A stretch of DNA of 64,000 nucleotides, from positions 186,001 to 250,000 of the forward strand of contig NZ_JBEDNQ010000006.1 in NCBI RefSeq assembly GCF_040105385.1, given 5' to 3'. Below the pieces are notes generated by a model. The model was not told the origin of the DNA. It worked only from the letters and a program-made list of their open reading frames with translations, and ran no database searches. Position numbers and translations under genes: made by a program. Below, piece by piece: positions 7,662-16,149 of this stretch (position 1 is its first letter; every line of letters begins with the position of its first letter). Source of the DNA: Pseudonocardia nematodicida. Its GTDB lineage: Bacteria > Actinomycetota > Actinomycetes > Mycobacteriales > Pseudonocardiaceae.

Positions 7662-9344
7662 TCAGGTGTTCAGGGCGGTCACGGCCCGGCGGGCCTCGAT
7701 CGGGTCCGGGGCGGCCGAGGCGGCGCGGGCCCGTTCGCGGCACTGCTCGCGAGTGAGCCCGGCCAGCGCCGCACCGACCCCGGAGAGCGCGCCGGACCCC
7801 ATCGACAGGCTCGCGACGCCGAGGCCGACGAGCACCGGGGCGAGCGCCGGGTCCGCCGCCGCCTCCCCGCACACACCGACCGGGGTGCCGGTGCGGGCCG
7901 CGGCCTCACCGAGCTGGGAGAGCAACCGCAGCAACGCGGGCTGCCAGGGGTCGTTCAGCGCTGCGACCGGCCCGGACTGGCGGTCCGCGGCGAACAGGTA
8001 CTGGGCCAGGTCGTTCGTGCCGACCGAGACGAAGTCGACCTCACGCAGGATCTCGTCGGCGGTCAGCACCGCCGCCGGGACCTCGATCATGACGCCGGCC
8101 CGCGCGATGCCGTGCGCGCGGCAGCGCTCGACGAACCAGCCGGCCTCCTCGGCGGTGGACACCATCGGCGCCATCACCCGCAGGTCGACGCCGGTGTCGT
8201 CGGCCGCCGCGGCCAGCGCCGCGAGCTGGCGGTCGAGCACGCCCGCGCCGTCCCGGCCGCCACCGCCGGGGACCCGCGCGATCCGCAGGCCGCGCACGCC
8301 CAGCGCCGGGTTGGGCTCGCCGTCCAGGGACAGGAAGGGCAGCGGCTTGTCCGCGCCGGCGTCCAGGGTGCGGGCGGTGACCGGGCGGCCGTCGAACGCG
8401 GACAGCACCGCGGCGTAGATCTCCCGCTGGCGCGCCTCGGACGGCTCCTCGGTCGCGGACAGGAACGCCAGCTCGGTGCGGAACAGCCCGACGCCCTCGG
8501 CGCCGTCGGCGGCCGCCTTCGTCGCACCGGGGCCGTCACCGACGTTGGCCAGCAGCCCGACGACGTGCCCGTCGGCGGTCCGCCCGGTGCCGTCCCAGTC
8601 GGCGGCCACCGCGGAGACGGCGACGACGGCGCTCGCCTCCTCCGGCGACGCGGTCTCCCGGACCTCACCGGTGCCGCCGTCGACGACGATCGCGTCGCCG
8701 TCGGACAGCGCGGTCGCGCCGGCGCAGCCGACGACGGCGGGGATCCCCAGCGACCGGGCCAGGATCGCGGTGTGGCTGGTGGGCCCGCCCTGCTCGGTGA
8801 CCAGCGCGAGCGCGACGCCGGGCCGCAGGCCCGCGGTGTCGGCCGGAGCCAGATCGGTGGCCACCAGGACGGCGGGGGCGTCCAGATCGGCGACGCCGGG
8901 GGCGGGCAGCCCGAGCAGCTCGGCGACGATCCGGTCGCGGACGTCGTGGATGTCGCGGGCGCGCTCGGCCATGTAGCCGCCCATCGCGGCGAGCATCTCG
9001 GCGAAGCCGTTCGCGGCCTCCCAGACCGCGCGCGGGGCCGGCCGGCCCTCGTCGGTGACCAGCGCCTGTGCCTTCTCCAGCAGCGACGGGTCGCCGACCA
9101 TCGTCACCGTCGCCTCGAGCACCTCCCGCGCGTCGCCTTCGACGGTCGCGGCGCGCGCGGTGAGCCGCTGCGCCACCAGGTCGACGGCCGGTCCGATCCG
9201 CGCGGCCTCGACGGCCCGGTCGGCGGGTGCGGGCCCGGCGGCCGGCTCACCCGGCGGCTCGGCGACCCGGACGACGCGGCCGCCCGCCCGGCCGGGGCTC
9301 GCGGGGATCCCGCTGAGGACGCGGGGGGTGCTTTCGACAGACAT
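7662..9344 (-). CDS. ptsI: Phosphoenolpyruvate-protein phosphotransferase (PTS enzyme I)
   Basis: The protein has 560 residues from ATG 9344, with AGGAG 5 nt upstream. Enzyme I autophosphorylates with PEP and passes phosphate to HPr in the cytoplasm. The swivelling His191 lies in GGPTSHTAILARSLGIP. The PEP-binding C-terminal half carries GLFRTELAFL, DAGADKPLPFL, the NDLAQYLF segment and the VCGEAAADP cysteine. Length is normal for the family (~570). The gene is divergent from fruR, with only 100 bp between starts, so DeoR-type control of both directions is likely. The cluster also holds fruK, IIA, IIBC and ptsH. Confidence 0.96.
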   Translation of the reverse strand: MSVESTPRVLSGIPASPGRAGGRVVRVAEPPGEPAAGPAPADRAVEAARIGPAVDLVAQRLTARAATVEGDAREVLEATVTMVGDPSLLEKAQALVTDEGRPAPRAVWEAANGFAEMLAAMGGYMAERARDIHDVRDRIVAELLGLPAPGVADLDAPAVLVATDLAPADTAGLRPGVALALVTEQGGPTSHTAILARSLGIPAVVGCAGATALSDGDAIVVDGGTGEVRETASPEEASAVVAVSAVAADWDGTGRTADGHVVGLLANVGDGPGATKAAADGAEGVGLFRTELAFLSATEEPSEARQREIYAAVLSAFDGRPVTARTLDAGADKPLPFLSLDGEPNPALGVRGLRIARVPGGGGRDGAGVLDRQLAALAAAADDTGVDLRVMAPMVSTAEEAGWFVERCRAHGIARAGVMIEVPAAVLTADEILREVDFVSVGTNDLAQYLFAADRQSGPVAALNDPWQPALLRLLSQLGEAAARTGTPVGVCGEAAADPALAPVLVGLGVASLSMGSGALSGVGAALAGLTREQCRERARAASAAPDPIEARRAVTALNT

Positions 9345-9379
9345 GACGGCTCCTGGGTGACTCCGGCGTGACCCGCATC

Positions 9380-9407
9380 TTGACAAACACAGTAGAACCC
9401 ACATACT
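9380..9407 (+). promoter_or_regulatory. Sigma70-like promoter of fruR and the fructose operon
   Basis: TTGACA (9380-9385) and CATACT (9402-9407) are separated by 16 bp. This A/T-rich stretch is exceptional in the local GC context. It is surrounded by A-rich short repeats (ACAAACAC, ACACAAGC, GAACAAAG) that could be DeoR/FruR half-sites shared with the divergent ptsI promoter. Confidence 0.6.
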
Positions 9408-9444
9408 CGGACACAAGCAAGCATCGAAACGGGAGCGAACAAAG

Positions 9445-10206
9445 ATGTACGCAGCGGAGCGTCAGCAGTGGCTGCTCGACCGGACCCGGGACCGGGGCCG
9501 GGTCGACGTGGCCGCCGTTGCCGACGAGCTCGACGTCACTCCCGAGACGATCCGGCGCGACCTGGGAACCCTGGAGCGCCAGGGCCTGGTCCGCCGGGTG
9601 CACGGCGGCGCCATCCCGTCCGACCTGCTCGACTTCGAACCCGGCGTGGGCCAGCGCGACACCCAGGCCGGGGCGGAGAAGGAGCGGATCGTCAAGGCCG
9701 CCGTCGCCGAGCTGCGCACCGCCACGACACTGCTGCTCGACGCCGGCACCACCACCGCCCGGCTGGCCACCGCGCTGCCCCGGGAGCGGGACTTCACGAT
9801 CGTCACCAACTCGCTGCCGATCGCGTCGTCGCTGGCCGGCCGGCCGAACGTGCACCTGCGCCTGCTCGGCGGCCGGGTGCGCGGCACCACGCTGGCCACT
9901 GTGGACGAGTGGGCGACCGGCGTCCTCGCCGGGCTGACCGTGGACATCGCGTTCCTCGGCACCAACGGCTTCTCCGCCGAGCGCGGGCTGACCACTCCCG
10001 ACCCGGACGAGGGCGCGACCAAGCGGGCGATGATCCACGCCGCCCGCCGGGCGATCGTGCTCGCCGACGCCGGCAAGTTCCGCGCCGACCAGTTCGTCCG
10101 CTTCGGGACCCTCGACCAGATCGACACGCTGATCACCGACACCGGCCTCGCCGAGGCCGACGCGGCCTCACTCGAGGCCGCCGGACCGAAGGTGGTGCGC
10201 GCATGA
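9445..10206 (+). CDS. fruR: DeoR-family regulator of the fructose operon
   Basis: The protein has 253 residues from ATG 9445. The N-terminal DeoR helix-turn-helix is typical (RQQWLLDRTRDRGRVDVA, then TPETIRRDLGTLERQG and the RRVHGGA motif). The sugar-phosphate sensing domain includes DAGTTTARLA, TNSLPIA, LGGRVRGTT, GTNGFSAERGLTTPD and LADAGKF. Family knowledge: such FruR proteins repress fructose PTS operons and are released by fructose 1-phosphate. The stop overlaps the fruK start by 4 nt, giving translational coupling. Likely autoregulated because it is the first gene of the operon. Confidence 0.92.
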   Translation: MYAAERQQWLLDRTRDRGRVDVAAVADELDVTPETIRRDLGTLERQGLVRRVHGGAIPSDLLDFEPGVGQRDTQAGAEKERIVKAAVAELRTATTLLLDAGTTTARLATALPRERDFTIVTNSLPIASSLAGRPNVHLRLLGGRVRGTTLATVDEWATGVLAGLTVDIAFLGTNGFSAERGLTTPDPDEGATKRAMIHAARRAIVLADAGKFRADQFVRFGTLDQIDTLITDTGLAEADAASLEAAGPKVVRA

Positions 10207-11204
10207 GCACTGCGAATCCCAGCACTGCGAACCCCGGCGCCGGGAGCCGGCCCGACCTGTTCGTCACGGTCACGCCCAACCCCAGCCTGGACCGCACCGT
10301 CGAGCTGCCGCACCTGGTGCGCGGCGAGATCCACCGGGCCACCGCGGTCCGGGTCGACCCCGGCGGCAAGGGCGTGAACGTCGCCCGGGCCCTGGCCGCC
10401 GCCGGACACCGCGCGGTCGCGCTGCTTCCCGCCGGGATGACCCCCGGCGAGCGGCTGGCCGCGCTGCTGGAGCCGACCGACGTCACCACCGTGACCGTCC
10501 CGATCGGCCAGGCGACCCGCACGAACCTGACCCTCACCGAACCCGACGGGGTCACGACGAAGATCAACGAGCGGGGACCGGAGCTGACCGCCGCCGAGGC
10601 GGAGGCGCTCGCGGAGCGGGCCCGCACCCTCGGGGCCGGGGCGACCTGGCTGGTCAGCTGCGGGTCGCTGCCGGCCGGGGTCGGCGACGACTTCCACGCC
10701 GAGCTCGTGCGGCGGTGCCGCCGGCCCGGGCTGCGGATCGCGATCGACACCTCCGGCGCGCCGCTGCACCACGCGGCGGCCGCCGGGCCCGACCTCCTCA
10801 AGCCCAACCACGCCGAGCTGGCCGAGCTCGTCGGCCGCACGCTGCACAGCGTCGGCGACGTGCTGCTGGCCGCCCGCGAGCTGCGTGCCCGCGGGGTCGG
10901 CGCGGTCCTGGTCAGCCTGGGCGCCGGTGGCGCCCTGCTGGTCGAGAAGTCCGGCGAGTACCACGCCCGGACCCCACCGATCACCGTGCGCAGCACGGTG
11001 GGCGCCGGCGACTCGACCCTGGCCGGGTTCCTGGCCGCGGGCGGGGAGGGGCCGGACGCCCTGCGACAGGCCGTGGCCTACGGGGCCGCCGCCTGCCGCC
11101 TGCCCGGCTCCGCCGCGCCGGGCCCGGCCGACGTCGACATCGACGACGTCGAGCTGGCACCCACCCCTGACGTCACCCTCGCCCTCACCGGAGATGCCGC
11201 ATGA
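10203..11204 (+). CDS. fruK: 1-phosphofructokinase
   Basis: The protein has 333 residues from ATG 10203, overlapping fruR by 4 nt. It is a PfkB-family sugar kinase: VTPNPSLDRTVEL near the N terminus, the substrate motif PGGKGVNVARAL, the KPNHAEL segment and the ATP/anion-hole motif VGAGDSTLAGFLAAG. It phosphorylates fructose 1-phosphate, the PTS product, to fructose 1,6-bisphosphate. The first ~15 residues contain a short STANPSTANPG repeat and may be a small extension. The stop overlaps the IIA start by 4 nt. Confidence 0.95.
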   Translation: MSTANPSTANPGAGSRPDLFVTVTPNPSLDRTVELPHLVRGEIHRATAVRVDPGGKGVNVARALAAAGHRAVALLPAGMTPGERLAALLEPTDVTTVTVPIGQATRTNLTLTEPDGVTTKINERGPELTAAEAEALAERARTLGAGATWLVSCGSLPAGVGDDFHAELVRRCRRPGLRIAIDTSGAPLHHAAAAGPDLLKPNHAELAELVGRTLHSVGDVLLAARELRARGVGAVLVSLGAGGALLVEKSGEYHARTPPITVRSTVGAGDSTLAGFLAAGGEGPDALRQAVAYGAAACRLPGSAAPGPADVDIDDVELAPTPDVTLALTGDAA

Positions 11205-11650
11205 CCGCTCTGATCACCGCCGATCTGGTCGACCTCGACGTGCCGTCGGGCGACCGGAAGTCCACCGTCGCCGCGCTGGCCCAGCGCCTCGTCGACGCCG
11301 GCCGGGTCACCGACCTGGACACCTTCCTGGCCGACATCGAGGCCCGCGAGTCCCAGATGCCGACCGGCCTCGAGGGCGGGATCGGGATCCCGCACTGCCG
11401 GTCCGCGGCCGTCACCGAGCCGAGCCTGGCGTTCGGGCGCAGCAGCTCCGGCGTCGACTTCGGCGCCGAGGACGGCCCGGCCGACCTCGTCTTCATGATC
11501 GCGGCGCCGGAGGGCGGCAACACCGACCACATGACCGTGCTGGCCGCGCTCGCCCGCCGCCTGGTCCGGAAGTCCTTCACCGGCGAGCTCCGTGGCGCCA
11601 CCGACCCGGCCGCCGTCGCGTCCTTCATCCAGCAGGAGGTAGGGGCATGA
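11201..11650 (+). CDS. PTS fructose-specific EIIA component
   Basis: The protein has 149 residues from ATG 11201. It is an EIIA of the fructose/mannitol (PtsN-like) fold with phosphorylation site His65 in GGIGIPHCRS. It accepts phosphate from HPr and passes it to the IIB cysteine of the next gene. Here IIA is a separate protein, whereas many actinobacteria have IIABC in one chain. It overlaps fruK upstream and the IIBC gene downstream, each by 4 nt, which implies co-translation. Confidence 0.95.
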   Translation: MTALITADLVDLDVPSGDRKSTVAALAQRLVDAGRVTDLDTFLADIEARESQMPTGLEGGIGIPHCRSAAVTEPSLAFGRSSSGVDFGAEDGPADLVFMIAAPEGGNTDHMTVLAALARRLVRKSFTGELRGATDPAAVASFIQQEVGA

Positions 11651-13158
11651 AGCTCCTCGCCGTGACCGCGTGCCCGACCGGCATCGCGCACACCTACATG
11701 GCCGCCGAGGCCCTCGAGGTCGCCGCCGAGGAGGCCGGCCACGAGATGGTGGTCGAGACCCAGGGCTCGGCCGGGTCCACGCCGTTCACCGCCGAGCAGC
11801 TGGCCGAGGCGGACGCGATCATCCTGGCCGCCGACGTCGAGGTGCGCGACAAGGACCGGTTCGCGCACCTGCCGACGATCACCAGCCCGGTGAAGAAGGC
11901 CATCGGCGGGGCCGCGGGCCTGGTCGAGCAGGCCGTCGCCAAGGCCACCGCGCAGCCGAAGGGGACCCCGGCCGCGGCCGGGGGCGCACCGGCCGACGAC
12001 GACCGGGACATGGCCGTCAAGTCGTTCGGCACCGGCTTCGGGTCGAAGCTGCGCGGCTGGCTGATGACCGGTGTCTCGTACGTGATCCCGTTCGTCGCCG
12101 CGGGCGGCCTGCTGATAGCGCTCGGGTTCGCACTCGGCGGCTACCAGATCACCGAGGCCCCGGACATCGTCGCGATCGGGGACGACAACGTCTCGGTCCT
12201 GTCGTTCGACCCGGGTTCGCTGACCTCGTGGGCGGCGCTGTCGTTCCAGATCGGAGGACTGGCCTTCGGGTTCCTGGTCCCGGTGCTGGCCGGCTTCATC
12301 GCCTACGCGATCGCCGACCGCCCCGCGCTGGTCCCCGGCTTCGTCGGCGGCATGATCGCCGTCCAGACCGGGGCGGGCTTCCTCGGCGGCCTGGTCGCCG
12401 GCCTGCTCGCCGGCGCCGTGATCTACGGGCTCAAGCTGTGGCAGCCGCCGCGCGCACTGGCCGGGATCATGCCGGTGCTGGTGCTGCCGCTGATCGGTAC
12501 CGCCGTCGTGGGCGCGATCATGTTCCTGGTCGTCGGCCAGCCCCTCGCGGCCGCCACCACCGGTCTGACGAACTGGCTCAACGGCCTGTCCGGCACCAAC
12601 GCGCTGCTGCTCGGCGCGCTGCTCGGCCTGATGATGGCCTTCGACATGGGCGGGCCGGTGAACAAGGCGGCCTACGCCTTCGCCGTCGCCGGGCTGTCCA
12701 CCGGCTCCGAGACCGCCCTGATGATCATGGCCGCGGTGATGGCGGCCGGCATGGTCCCGCCACTGGCGCTCGCGCTGGCCACCGTGGTCCGGAAGAACCT
12801 GTTCACCAAGCCGGAGCAGGAGAACGGCCGCGCCGCCTGGCTGCTGGGTGCCTCCTTCATCACCGAGGGTGCGATCCCGTTCGCCGCCGCCGACCCGCTG
12901 CGGGTGATCCCGTCGATCATGGCGGGCTCCGCGGTGACCGGGACGCTGTCGATGGCCTTCGGCTCGACCCTGCGGGCCCCGCACGGCGGGATCTTCGTGG
13001 TCCCGCTGATCGGGAACCCGTTCGCCTACCTGCTGGCGATCGTCGCCGGGACGCTGGTGTCGGCCTTCCTGGTCATCGCGCTCAAGAGCGCACGCCGCAC
13101 GCCCGAGGCCACCGCCGACGCCGGTGCCGCCCCGGCCACGGCGCCCGTCGCCGGCTGA
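11647..13158 (+). CDS. fruA: PTS fructose-specific EIIBC permease
   Basis: The protein has 503 residues from ATG 11647. Residues 1-100 are the IIB domain with phosphocysteine Cys9 in TACPTGIAHTYMAAE. A linker to about 120 leads to a IIC membrane domain (GVSYVIPFVAAGGLLIALG) with about nine hydrophobic segments and the family motifs GGPVNKAAYAFA, TEGAIPFAAADP and RAPHGGIFV. It transports fructose with phosphorylation to fructose 1-phosphate. It ends 45 bp before a long palindrome that separates it from ptsH. Confidence 0.95.
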   Translation: MKLLAVTACPTGIAHTYMAAEALEVAAEEAGHEMVVETQGSAGSTPFTAEQLAEADAIILAADVEVRDKDRFAHLPTITSPVKKAIGGAAGLVEQAVAKATAQPKGTPAAAGGAPADDDRDMAVKSFGTGFGSKLRGWLMTGVSYVIPFVAAGGLLIALGFALGGYQITEAPDIVAIGDDNVSVLSFDPGSLTSWAALSFQIGGLAFGFLVPVLAGFIAYAIADRPALVPGFVGGMIAVQTGAGFLGGLVAGLLAGAVIYGLKLWQPPRALAGIMPVLVLPLIGTAVVGAIMFLVVGQPLAAATTGLTNWLNGLSGTNALLLGALLGLMMAFDMGGPVNKAAYAFAVAGLSTGSETALMIMAAVMAAGMVPPLALALATVVRKNLFTKPEQENGRAAWLLGASFITEGAIPFAAADPLRVIPSIMAGSAVTGTLSMAFGSTLRAPHGGIFVVPLIGNPFAYLLAIVAGTLVSAFLVIALKSARRTPEATADAGAAPATAPVAG

Positions 13159-13202
13159 GCCGCGCCGCGCTCCGGACCCGGCCGGCTCCCATCCCAGATC
13201 TC

Positions 13203-13251
13203 GACTCATGACGCTTTAGTTCGGTGATACCGAACCAAAGCGTCATGAGTC
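13203..13251. repeat. 49-bp extragenic palindrome, copy 2
   Basis: A 23-bp stem with one mismatch and a GAT loop; the outer arms GACTCATGACGCTTT and AAAGCGTCATGAGTC match the copy at 7555-7603. It lies 44 bp after the IIBC stop and about 100 bp before ptsH, so it may attenuate or end the fru transcript. Confidence 0.85.
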
Positions 13252-13257
13252 GGATCC

Positions 13258-13320
13258 CGCAGACCCCACAGAACCCACAGACCCCACAGACCCCGCTGGT
13301 CCCGCAGACCCCGCCGGCCC
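13258..13320 (+). repeat. Seven 9-bp tandem repeats in the ptsH leader
   Basis: Seven consecutive 9-mers with consensus CRCAGACCC: CGCAGACCC, CACAGAACC, CACAGACCC twice, CGCTGGTCC, CGCAGACCC, CGCCGGCCC. They lie between the palindrome and the ptsH ribosome site and encode nothing recognisable. A variable-number repeat in a 5' leader could alter expression. Confidence 0.75.
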
Positions 13321-13353
13321 GCGTGCCGGCATCGAGACAGAAGGAGCACCGCC

Positions 13354-13638
13354 ATGGCCGAGCGCCGCGTGAAGGTCGGTTCGTCCGTGGGCTTGCACGC
13401 CCGCCCCGCCAACCTGTTCTGCACCGCCGCCAAGCAGCAGCCCGCGAAGGTCAGGATCGGCCCCGCGAGCGGGGACCGCGACCCGGTCGACGCCGCCTCG
13501 ATCCTGTCCGTGATGGGTCTCGGCGTGCAGTCCGGCGAGGAGGTCGTGCTGACCTCCTCCGACGACGCCGACGGCGAGGCCGCCGTGACCGCGCTGGCCG
13601 AACTCCTCGCGCAGGACCTGGACGCCACCCCGGCCTGA
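13354..13638 (+). CDS. ptsH: Phosphocarrier protein HPr
   Basis: The protein has 94 residues from ATG 13354, with GAAGGAG upstream. His15 in the signature GLHARPAN is the site phosphorylated by enzyme I. The regulatory-serine region appears as DAASILSVMGLG. HPr carries phosphate from enzyme I (7662-9344) to the EIIA at 11201-11650. The gene lies 195 bp beyond the IIBC stop, across a palindrome and a tandem repeat, so it may have its own promoter as a general PTS component. Confidence 0.96.
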   Translation: MAERRVKVGSSVGLHARPANLFCTAAKQQPAKVRIGPASGDRDPVDAASILSVMGLGVQSGEEVVLTSSDDADGEAAVTALAELLAQDLDATPA

Positions 13639-13789
13639 TCCCGGGCACGTCCACGTGACCGGCCCGTCCCGCACATCCGCGGGGCGGGCCGTTCGCACCG
13701 CGGGGACGCTCGCCGAATCAGGCGCCCCGAGGCGATCGAGCATCGGCCCGGCGGGTGCACACCGCGGGGCGGACGGGCCGCACCCCGCT

Positions 13790-13846
13790 CGAGTGGCACA
13801 CCCCGTGGCGCCGGACCGGCCCGGCGCACACGAGGTGTGCCACTCG
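13790..13846. terminator. Hairpin between convergent ptsH and bga
   Basis: A 13-bp perfect stem, CGAGTGGCACACC (13790-13802) and GGTGTGCCACTCG (13834-13846), has a GC-rich loop that can fold further. It lies between ptsH (ends 13638) and the convergent GH42 gene (ends 13894), so a bidirectional terminator is likely. There is no T-tract, as is usual in actinobacteria. Confidence 0.65.
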
Positions 13847-13893
13847 GCCGGGGAATGAGGACCGCGGCCGGGACGGGTGGAAGAGGCCGGGAC

Positions 13894-15918
13894 TCAGTCG
13901 CGCAGGACCGTCACCGCGCGCGGGGGCAGGGTCGTCGTGGGCAGGCCGGCGAGGGACTCGATCTCGCCGAGGGGTGCCAGTTCGACCGGGGTATCCGTCC
14001 GGTTGACGAGGAAGCGGAAGCCCTCGCGGCGGATCAGCTCGACCCGGCCGCACAGCTCGCCGGGCAGCTCCGGGACGATGCCGGCGGCGTCGAGCAGCCG
14101 GCGCAGCAGCGGGGCGCGGTCGGCGAGCCGGGTCGAGACGTAGGTCGCCGAACCACCCGCGCCGATCGCGCGCCGGGTCACCGCCGGAACACCGGTCAGG
14201 TCCGCGGCCCCCGGGTCGGAGCCGCCGCCGGTGTAGCCGGCGAGCACCTCGACGTCGTCACCGACGACCCGCACCGGCTCGCTCCACAGGTCGCCGGTGG
14301 AGCCGTCGTCGAGCAGCACGGTGGCTCCCGGGTCGAGCGGGGCGAACTCCTCGACCCGGACCCCCAGCAGCTCACGCAGCGCACCCGGGTAGCCGCCGAG
14401 CACGGCGTGCGCGTTCTCGTCCACGATGCCGGAGAAGTAGGTCGTGACCAGGTGCCCGCCGCCCTCGGCGAAGGCGGCCAGCTCCGCCGCCCGCTCGGCC
14501 GGCAACACGTGCAGCACCGGCGCCACGACCAGCTCGTAGCCGGTGAGCTCCGACCCGGCCGGTACGACGTCGGCGCGCACCCCGGTGTCCAGGAACGCCC
14601 GGTACCAGCCGAGCGCCTCGGCCTTGTAGCGCAGCTCGGCCGTCGGCGTGAAGGGCTGCTCGGCCGCCCACCACGACGGCCAGTCCCACAGGATCGCCGC
14701 CCGCGCCGGCACCCGGTGCGCCCCGGCGACCGGCGCGAGCTCCCGCAGCGTCGCCCCGAGGTCGCGGACCGCGCGGAACAGCGCGGAGTCCGACCCCGCG
14801 TGCGGCAGCATCGCGGAGTGGAACTTCTCCGCGCCGGCCGCGGACTGGCGCCACTGGAAGTAGCAGATCGCGTCCGCGCCGTGCGCCAGGTGGGTCAGCG
14901 AGTCCCGGGCGAGCTCGCCCGGCCGCTTCGCGCGGTTCACCGGCTGCCAGTTCACCGCCGACGTCGAGTGCTCCATCAGCCACCACGGCGCCCCGCCGGC
15001 CAGACCGCCGGTGAGGTTCGCCGAGAACGACAGCTCGTCGCGCGCGGACGGTCCGGGGTGGACGTAGTGGTCGTTGGACACGATGTCGATCTCGGGCGCC
15101 CAGCTCGCGTAGTCCATCCCGCTCGTCTCGCCCATCACCATGAAGTTGGTGGTGACCGGGACGTCCGGGGTCAGTGACCGCAACAGGTCACGCTCGGCGC
15201 GCAGGTGCGACAGCAGCGCGTCGGAGGAGAACCGGGCGAAGTCCAGCTGCTGGGTGGGGTTCGGATGGGTGCCCGGCCCGGTCCGGCGCGGGGTGCGGAT
15301 CTCCGCCCAGTCGCCGTAGTGCTGGGACCAGAACGCGGTGCCCCAGGCGTGGTTGAGGGCGGCCAGGTCGCCGTAGCGCTCGCGCAGCCAGATCCGGAAG
15401 GCGTGCTCGGCGTCGGGCGAGTGGTCGTGCACGTCGTGGCAGCCCAGCTCGTTGGACACGTGCCAGGCGGCCAGCGCGGGGTGCTCCCCGTAGCGGCGGG
15501 CCATCTTCTCGACGAGGTCGAGGGCGTAGCGGCGGAACACCGGCGACGTCGGCCGGTGGTGCTGGCGGCCGCCGGGCCAGAGCGTCCGGCCATCGGCGTC
15601 GACGGCGAGGATCTCCGGGTGGCGGTGGTGCATCCACGGCGGCGGGGACGCCGTCGCCGTCGCGAGGTCGACGGCGATCCCGTTCTCGTGCAGCAGGTCC
15701 AGGACGTCGTCGAGCCAGCCGAGGTCCCAGACGTCCGGGGCGGGCTGCAGCCGCGCCCAGGAGAAGACGCCGACGGTGACGATCGTGACCCCGGCGTCGC
15801 GCATCAGCTCGACGTCGCGGGTCCACGTCTCGCGCGGCCACTGCTCGGGGTTGTAGTCGGCCCCGAACTCGAGGCGGGGTGTGCGGCCGGCGTCCGTGCG
15901 GCGCAGCCAGCGGCTCAT
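13894..15918 (-). CDS. GH42 beta-galactosidase
   Basis: The protein has 674 residues from ATG 15918, with GGAGGG upstream. The N terminus LEFGADYNPEQWPRETW and the segment VTIVTVGVFSWARLQP are typical of glycoside hydrolase family 42. The acid/base Glu157 lies in WHVSNELGCHD and the nucleophile Glu316 in WWLMEHSTSAVNW. The TIM barrel is followed by a trimerisation domain (~400-600) and a small C-terminal beta domain. There is no signal peptide, so it acts in the cytoplasm on imported beta-galactosides. It is not in an operon with a transporter. The gene is divergent from ppc. Confidence 0.94.
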   Translation of the reverse strand: MSRWLRRTDAGRTPRLEFGADYNPEQWPRETWTRDVELMRDAGVTIVTVGVFSWARLQPAPDVWDLGWLDDVLDLLHENGIAVDLATATASPPPWMHHRHPEILAVDADGRTLWPGGRQHHRPTSPVFRRYALDLVEKMARRYGEHPALAAWHVSNELGCHDVHDHSPDAEHAFRIWLRERYGDLAALNHAWGTAFWSQHYGDWAEIRTPRRTGPGTHPNPTQQLDFARFSSDALLSHLRAERDLLRSLTPDVPVTTNFMVMGETSGMDYASWAPEIDIVSNDHYVHPGPSARDELSFSANLTGGLAGGAPWWLMEHSTSAVNWQPVNRAKRPGELARDSLTHLAHGADAICYFQWRQSAAGAEKFHSAMLPHAGSDSALFRAVRDLGATLRELAPVAGAHRVPARAAILWDWPSWWAAEQPFTPTAELRYKAEALGWYRAFLDTGVRADVVPAGSELTGYELVVAPVLHVLPAERAAELAAFAEGGGHLVTTYFSGIVDENAHAVLGGYPGALRELLGVRVEEFAPLDPGATVLLDDGSTGDLWSEPVRVVGDDVEVLAGYTGGGSDPGAADLTGVPAVTRRAIGAGGSATYVSTRLADRAPLLRRLLDAAGIVPELPGELCGRVELIRREGFRFLVNRTDTPVELAPLGEIESLAGLPTTTLPPRAVTVLRD

Positions 15919-16149
15919 AGGTCGGTCCCTCCGGTCACGGTCGTCGTCGATCCGGTCAGTGTGCACGCTTTCTGTGCGGCTGTGTGCGGTGCTGTTCGGA
16001 TCTGATCGATGTGACGCGCTGGTTTCGGGTCCGGCCACGAATGGCCGAGCACCGTGGGCCGGGAGACGATGCTCCGACGACCTCCGTTCCCGACGACGCG
16101 AGCGGCTTCGCCACGACCCCCGCCGCACCGCGGCAGGACGGAGCGCACC

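Noticed and set aside
9361..9444. Mobile-element or attachment site in the fruR/ptsI gap
   Set aside because: The A/T-rich stretch is fully explained by a sigma70-like promoter and short regulator half-sites; there are no terminal repeats or integrase genes.
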